Shown here in pieces: positions 5,959 to 8,877 of a stretch of 8,877 nt of DNA. Position 1 is the stretch's first letter; every line of letters begins with the position of its first letter. The DNA lies in assembly GCA_965365465.1 (NCBI GenBank), contig CBDUBU010000159.1:1-8877 (forward strand). The letters run 5' to 3'. Position numbers and translations under genes: made by a program. The stretch comes from CBDUBU01 sp965365465 (GTDB lineage: Bacteria > Bacteroidota > Rhodothermia > Rhodothermales > DASSAV01). Under the pieces are notes generated by a model that had not been told where the DNA came from, searched no databases, and saw only the letters and a program-made list of their open reading frames with translations.

Positions 5959-7083
5959 TCAGCCGTTGAGCGCCTGCGAAAGATCTGCTAATAAATCGTC
6001 CACGTGTTCGAGTCCGACGGAGACGCGCAGGAGGTTTTCCGGGGTGCGGGTCGGCTGCGTCTCGATGGAGGCCCGGTGCTCGATCAGGCTTTCGGTTCCT
6101 CCGAGGCTGGTGGCGCGGGTGAAAAGCCGGACGCGCCCGGCCACGGCCATTGCATCGCTGCGGTCACCCTCCACCTGAAAGGAAAGCATGGCTCCGAACG
6201 ACTTCATCTGTCGCCGCGCGATGTCGTGGCCCGGATGAGAGGCAAGGCCCGGAAAGTTCACCTGAGCGATACGGGGGCAGTCGGCCAGAAAGTCCGCAAT
6301 CCGGGCGGCGCTCGCGCATTGCACGTGGAGGCGGGCCGCCAGGCTGCGCATACCGCGCATCGTCAGCCAGGCGCTGAACGGGTCGAGCACCGGCCCCCCG
6401 GCGGTCTGCACCGTGCGGATGCGGTTGAAGAAGTCATCGGGCGTCCTGGCAACGACGATGCCGCCGAGCACATCCGAGTGCCCGGCAAGGTACTTCGTCA
6501 CCGAATGCAGCACGAGGTCAGCCCCGAAGTCCAGGGGGCATTGCAGGAGCGGCGTGGTCCACGTTCCATCCACGATCAGCCGGGCCCCCGCTGCGTGGGC
6601 GCGTTCGGCCACGGCAGTGAGATCCGTGATTTTCAGCATCGGGTTGGAAGGCGTCTCTGCCCAGACCAGTTGCACGCCCTGCTCCAGCACAGCCTCCACG
6701 GCCGGGAGATCCGACAGATCGACCACTGTTGCCCGGAGGCCCCATTCGCTGAAAATCGTTTCCAGCAGGTACCGGACGCCGTGGTAGACATCATCCGGGA
6801 AAAGGACGTGGTCGCCGGGTTTCAGGGCTTGCAGCACCGCCATGGAAGCCGCCATGCCGGAGCCGAAGGCGGCCGCTGCGGCGCCGCCCTCCAGGGACGC
6901 CGTCAGTTCTTCAAGCTGGCGACGGTTCGGGTTGTCGGCGCGGCTGTAGAAAAAGCCGGTGGGGTACGAGCCGTCCGCCTCGCGTTCAAACGTGGTCGAG
7001 AGATGGATCGGCGAAGTCACAGCGCCGGTGGCAGGGTCCGGACGGCAGCCGGCATGGGCCAGCAGGGTTTCGGGATGCATCAT
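5959..7083 (-). CDS. Cys/Met metabolism PLP-dependent enzyme (cystathionine gamma-synthase/lyase family)
   Basis: This is a fold-type I PLP enzyme of the transsulfuration family, 374 residues, a typical length. Visible landmarks are YSRADNPNRRQLEEL (Tyr46 and Arg48 contact the neighbouring subunit's cofactor), FGSGMAAS (73-80), Tyr100 in the cofactor-stacking region, ETPSNP (143-148), VDGTWTTP with the PLP-binding Asp172, SVTKYLAGHSD with the PLP-linking Lys197, SLGGTESLIEHRAS, and RVSVGLE with the carboxylate-binding Arg353. Most relatives have VDNTF(A/S)TP where this protein has VDGTWTTP. Sequence alone does not separate cystathionine gamma-synthase, gamma-lyase and related lyases, so no symbol is given. 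The start is the first of two adjacent ATGs and has no Shine-Dalgarno. Proline dehydrogenase lies 118 bases downstream on the same strand and may be co-transcribed. Confidence 0.9.
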   Translation of the reverse strand: MMHPETLLAHAGCRPDPATGAVTSPIHLSTTFEREADGSYPTGFFYSRADNPNRRQLEELTASLEGGAAAAAFGSGMAASMAVLQALKPGDHVLFPDDVYHGVRYLLETIFSEWGLRATVVDLSDLPAVEAVLEQGVQLVWAETPSNPMLKITDLTAVAERAHAAGARLIVDGTWTTPLLQCPLDFGADLVLHSVTKYLAGHSDVLGGIVVARTPDDFFNRIRTVQTAGGPVLDPFSAWLTMRGMRSLAARLHVQCASAARIADFLADCPRIAQVNFPGLASHPGHDIARRQMKSFGAMLSFQVEGDRSDAMAVAGRVRLFTRATSLGGTESLIEHRASIETQPTRTPENLLRVSVGLEHVDDLLADLSQALNG

Positions 7084-7110
7084 GCAGGGTCAGGTTGGTT
7101 CAATGCGCCG

Positions 7111-7142
7111 CCAATATACGACACAGGACCGACAGCCATAAC
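7111..7142 (-). promoter_or_regulatory. Candidate promoter of the PLP enzyme gene
   Basis: Read on the minus strand, TATATTGG (7118 down to 7111) resembles both a sigma-70 -10 box (TATATT) and the Bacteroidota -7 box TAnnTTTG with one mismatch. GTTATGG (7142 to 7136) lies 17 bases upstream as a poor -35. The element sits 28 bases before the start codon, a sensible distance. It is called by eye only. Confidence 0.35.
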
Positions 7143-7248
7143 GCCGCCTCCTGCTTTTCCAACATCACTCCGCCTTGCTGATTTGGCGCCTTCAATCTGG
7201 CGTTTTTCTCCGGCGAACGCTAGCTTGCCGGCGCTTTACTCATAAACT

Positions 7249-7716
7249 ATGGCTCCTTCCATGGATCGTCAAGCCAGGCTTATCAGCGCCGCCGGGTGGC
7301 TTGTGCGCCTCGCCCTCGCGGCAGGATTTTTGTCGGCTGTTGCCGACCGGTTCGGGTTCTGGGGGCCGCCCGGTGCTCCGGGAGTAGCCTGGGGCGCCTG
7401 GGAGCCTTTCGTCCAATATGTGGGCGCCCTCAACTGGTATGCGCCGGTCTCCTGGCACGCCGTGCTGGGGTGGCTTGCAACGGGGGCCGAGGTAGTGATC
7501 GCCCTGGGCCTGCTCATTGGCTGGCATCTCCGGTGGTTTGCTCTTGCCGCTGCCCTGCTGCTTTTGTCCTTCGCGCTGACGATGACGATAGCCGTCGGGG
7601 TCAAGGCGCCGCTGGACTATTCGGTGTTCGCTGCCACTGCCGCCGCTTTTTATCTGGCCGCTGTGGTGTGGGAAAGAGATCGGGGCGCACGGCATAGCCG
7701 GTTTGGCGCCCTGTAG
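7249..7716 (+). CDS. DoxX-family integral membrane protein
   Basis: This 155-residue protein is highly hydrophobic and has four likely transmembrane segments at about 11-32, 70-91, 95-117 and 123-141. The first segment ends with FLSAVADRFGFWGPPG, a pattern I associate with small DoxX-like membrane proteins. The loop between segments 1 and 2 (33-69) is rich in Trp, Gly and Pro (WGAWEPFVQYVGALNWYAP). The C-terminus is short and basic. DoxX-family proteins are linked to membrane redox processes, but the activity of this branch is not known and none can be read from the sequence. ATG 7249 is taken as the start; Met5 (7261) is equally possible, and neither has a Shine-Dalgarno. The gene is divergent from the PLP enzyme across a 165-base spacer. 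Confidence 0.78.
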   Translation: MAPSMDRQARLISAAGWLVRLALAAGFLSAVADRFGFWGPPGAPGVAWGAWEPFVQYVGALNWYAPVSWHAVLGWLATGAEVVIALGLLIGWHLRWFALAAALLLLSFALTMTIAVGVKAPLDYSVFAATAAAFYLAAVVWERDRGARHSRFGAL

Positions 7717-7781
7717 CCTTTCCGGTCCTTCTGCCCGTCCTGGTGCGCTGTGAGGAATCTACGGCAAGAGACGGAAGGTTC

Positions 7782-7931
7782 TCACTCATACCGAAGGCTC
7801 TTCACCGGATCAGCCAGCGCGGCCTTAACGGCCTGATAGCTGAGCGTCAGCAGCGCGCCGACTCCGACAAGTAAGAGTGTCTTCCAGCCGACCCCTACAG
7901 CGTAGGCAAAGTTAGCGAGCCATAGCCTCAT
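7782..7931 (-). pseudogene. C-terminal remnant of a MacB/FtsX-type ABC transporter permease
   Basis: On the minus strand a 49-codon stretch reads MRLWLANFAY, then a hydrophobic helix (VGWKTLLLVGVGALLTL), then SYQAVKAALADPVKSLRYE and a TGA stop. This is the last transmembrane helix and C-terminus of MacB-like FtsX-domain permeases, whose usual ending is a SYQ..KAA.ANPV.SLRYE pattern preceded by a WL..FAY motif. Intact proteins of this group run to roughly 400-800 residues. Here the frame stays open only to a TAG at 8007-8009, and residues upstream of the Met (NALKKIRQARKAALPAE) do not look like a permease. The rest of the gene has therefore been lost, leaving a truncated fragment. The ATG at 7931 is simply where recognisable similarity begins, not a proposed working start. 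Confidence 0.78.
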
Positions 7932-7936
7932 CTCTG

Positions 7937-7965
7937 CCGGCAGCGCCGCTTTCCGGGCTTGCCGG
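7937..7965. repeat. GC-rich hairpin bordering the permease remnant
   Basis: CCGGCAGC (7937-7944) pairs with GCTTGCCGG (7957-7965) with one bulged base, giving 8 pairs around a 12-base loop. It lies six bases beyond the point where permease similarity ends. The 9-mer GCTTGCCGG recurs at 7223-7231, where CCGGCGA/TTGCCGG forms a similar hairpin (7210-7231) upstream of the DoxX-like gene. It could be a small dispersed palindrome or chance in GC-rich DNA. Confidence 0.3.
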
Positions 7966-8009
7966 ATCTTTTTCAGGGCATTACAGGACGGAATATCCGG
8001 TTTCCTCTA

Positions 8010-8153
8010 GCGGGCGAAAAAAAATTTCGCAGCCGTGTCGTCTTGCAGCCATCTTTTTCGCATTACCCTTAAACCCCTGATGCGTGGACTTCCCACCTCC
8101 CGCACAGGCAAGACTCCCGCCAGACCTTACCCCTTGCGTTACCTCTGTGTTTT
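8010..8153. other. Spacer without recognisable gene
   Basis: Together with 7717-7781 and the permease remnant, this completes a 437-base stretch (7717-8153) with no intact gene. The only local structure is GCGAAA (8014-8019) paired with TTTCGC (8025-8030) around five A, next to the TAG that closes the remnant frame on the minus strand. I see no promoter, Shine-Dalgarno or terminator that I would defend. Confidence 0.5.
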
Positions 8154-8474
8154 ATGCCGGAAGACTGTCCGTTTTTTTTCGGACCCTGGTCGAAGAGAGA
8201 GGTTGACATTGTGACGAAGGCCATACGCGACTTTGAAGTTCGGAACCCTTACCTGCCCCCGCTCTCGCTCCGAGCGTCCTGGACCTGCGGTCTGTATCCG
8301 CTGGCTTCAGGAAGTATTTATGTAGCCCTTCGCTATGGCCTCGGGCAACCTCTGGCAGCCAGGAGCCTCGACGGCCTGCTGCAGGAAATGCACGGGGGAG
8401 GAGAAGAGGCGCCGGAGCGCACACAGGCAGCCATGTCCTGCCAGGCCGATGATGACTTGCAGGCTTCGGCGTGA
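8154..8474 (+). CDS. Small protein of unknown function
   Basis: A 106-codon frame starts at ATG 8154. I do not recognise its family. The N-terminal part has FFFGPWSKREVDIVTKAIRD, likely an amphipathic helix. The middle (about 36-80) contains ASWTCGLYPLASGSIYVALR, YGLGQPLAAR and SLDGLLQEM, with a globular-looking alternation of hydrophobic and polar residues. The last ~25 residues are acidic and Ala/Gln-rich. Codon use looks similar to the neighbouring genes, with mostly G or C at third positions, which supports coding. No Shine-Dalgarno precedes the ATG, which is normal for this window. No transmembrane segment or signal peptide is clear. Overlapping minus-strand frames look less protein-like. 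It lies among apparently decaying sequence, so it could be a fragment or a spurious frame. Confidence 0.45.
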   Translation: MPEDCPFFFGPWSKREVDIVTKAIRDFEVRNPYLPPLSLRASWTCGLYPLASGSIYVALRYGLGQPLAARSLDGLLQEMHGGGEEAPERTQAAMSCQADDDLQASA

Positions 8475-8694
8475 AACCGGATGCGCAAAAACGTGTAAGA
8501 TATTAAAAATAACCGTTTTAAAGCTTGATTGTAACGAATTGGTTGTTAAACCGGTCATGTTGCGCTGTCTTCCATTACGGGGTGCAGCACCGGGTGTTGG
8601 GGAAATGCAGCGTTGTTCTGTGTCGATGAAGCTGCTGTGCAGAGGACGGTTTTGTACTTCCCGTATTCGCTTTTGTTATTTTGTTTTCCCCGCT
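8475..8694. other. AT-rich spacer upstream of the right-end gene
   Basis: The first ~85 bases are clearly AT-richer than the surroundings (for example GATATTAAAAATAACCG). They contain an imperfect inverted repeat, AACCGTTTTAA versus TTAAACCGGTC. Near the right-end gene, TTTG (8651-8654) and TATTTTG (8677-8683) loosely resemble Bacteroidota -33 and -7 elements, but spacing and box length are off by a base or more. This looks like a promoter-containing region, without a specific site I can prove. Confidence 0.3.
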
Positions 8695-8877
8695 ATGACA
8701 CAACCCTCTCGTATGGCACGCGTCTCCCGGATGCAGCGCCTGAAATGCCTCACCGAGTGGCTCCGGCAGGGGCGCAAACTTACAGTCCACCTGGCCGCCG
8801 ATGCTTTTCACGTCTTGCCCTGCGCCATCGGGGTGTCGGCGTTCATCGTGTTCGTGATCGAGAGGAGCCCGTTCTCG
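8695..8877 (+). CDS. Partial gene, possible helix-turn-helix regulator N-terminus
   Basis: A frame from ATG 8695 stays open for 61 codons and runs off the window. Residues 7-40 read MARVSRMQRLKCL, TEWLRQGRKLTV and HLAADAFHV. This resembles the N-terminal winged helix-turn-helix of DeoR/WYL-type regulators, which typically start with a Leu-rich helix, a (S/Q)GR.(L/Y)T turn and an LA..F.VS segment. The next helix should be the recognition helix with an S.RT..RD pattern, but here it reads LPCAIGVSAFIVFVIE, lacking the Arg and Asp residues. The gene may be a divergent relative, degenerate, or frameshifted just before the edge. No Shine-Dalgarno is visible; Met7 (8713) is an alternative start. Without the remainder the family assignment is tentative. 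Confidence 0.4.
   Translation, partial: MTQPSRMARVSRMQRLKCLTEWLRQGRKLTVHLAADAFHVLPCAIGVSAFIVFVIERSPFS

Noticed and set aside
6004..7245. Plus-strand open frame (413 codons) opposite the PLP enzyme
   Set aside because: It is antisense to a gene with intact catalytic motifs; the composition is Gly/His/Arg-rich and not protein-like.
1..8877. tRNA, rRNA, CRISPR array, IS element or a new multi-gene defence-type system
   Set aside because: I saw no cloverleaf-like sequence, regularly spaced repeats, transposase motifs or terminal inverted repeats, and the intact genes are familiar housekeeping or metabolic families.

Overview
This is an ordinary-looking stretch of a GC-rich bacterial chromosome carrying housekeeping and small-metabolism genes. 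Most starts lack a Shine-Dalgarno sequence; only trxA has a strong one. Together with a short-type PurL and a remnant of a MacB/FtsX-type permease, this fits a Bacteroidota/Rhodothermota-like organism. That placement is inference, since no rRNA or lineage marker is present.

Layout, left to right. The first ~55 bases are a strong intrinsic terminator for a gene outside the window. A structured leader with a near-perfect 35-nt hairpin at 71-105 follows, then purL (177-2447, de novo purine synthesis). Next come trxA (2606-2956) and trxB (3111-4187), a thioredoxin and its reductase, with a long hairpin between them. An exported BON + LysM protein (4273-4971) ends the plus-strand run. It converges, with a 5-base gap, on a minus-strand pair: proline dehydrogenase (4977-5840) preceded by a transsulfuration-family PLP enzyme (5959-7083). 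A DoxX-like membrane protein (7249-7716) is transcribed divergently from the PLP enzyme.

From 7717 to the end the window looks like accessory or decaying sequence. It holds a 49-residue C-terminal remnant of an FtsX/MacB ABC-transporter permease on the minus strand (7782-7931), a small protein of unknown function (8154-8474), an AT-rich spacer, and the first 61 codons of a gene whose N-terminus resembles a helix-turn-helix regulator (8695 to the window end).

How the genes relate: trxA and trxB form a complete NADPH-thioredoxin redox couple. Proline dehydrogenase and the transsulfuration enzyme both serve amino-acid metabolism, but no P5C dehydrogenase or second transsulfuration enzyme lies nearby. 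PurL of this short type needs PurS and PurQ, which must be encoded elsewhere. I found no convincing new multi-gene system. The most unusual items are the purL leader hairpin, the permease remnant with its bordering hairpin, and the two unassigned reading frames at the right end.
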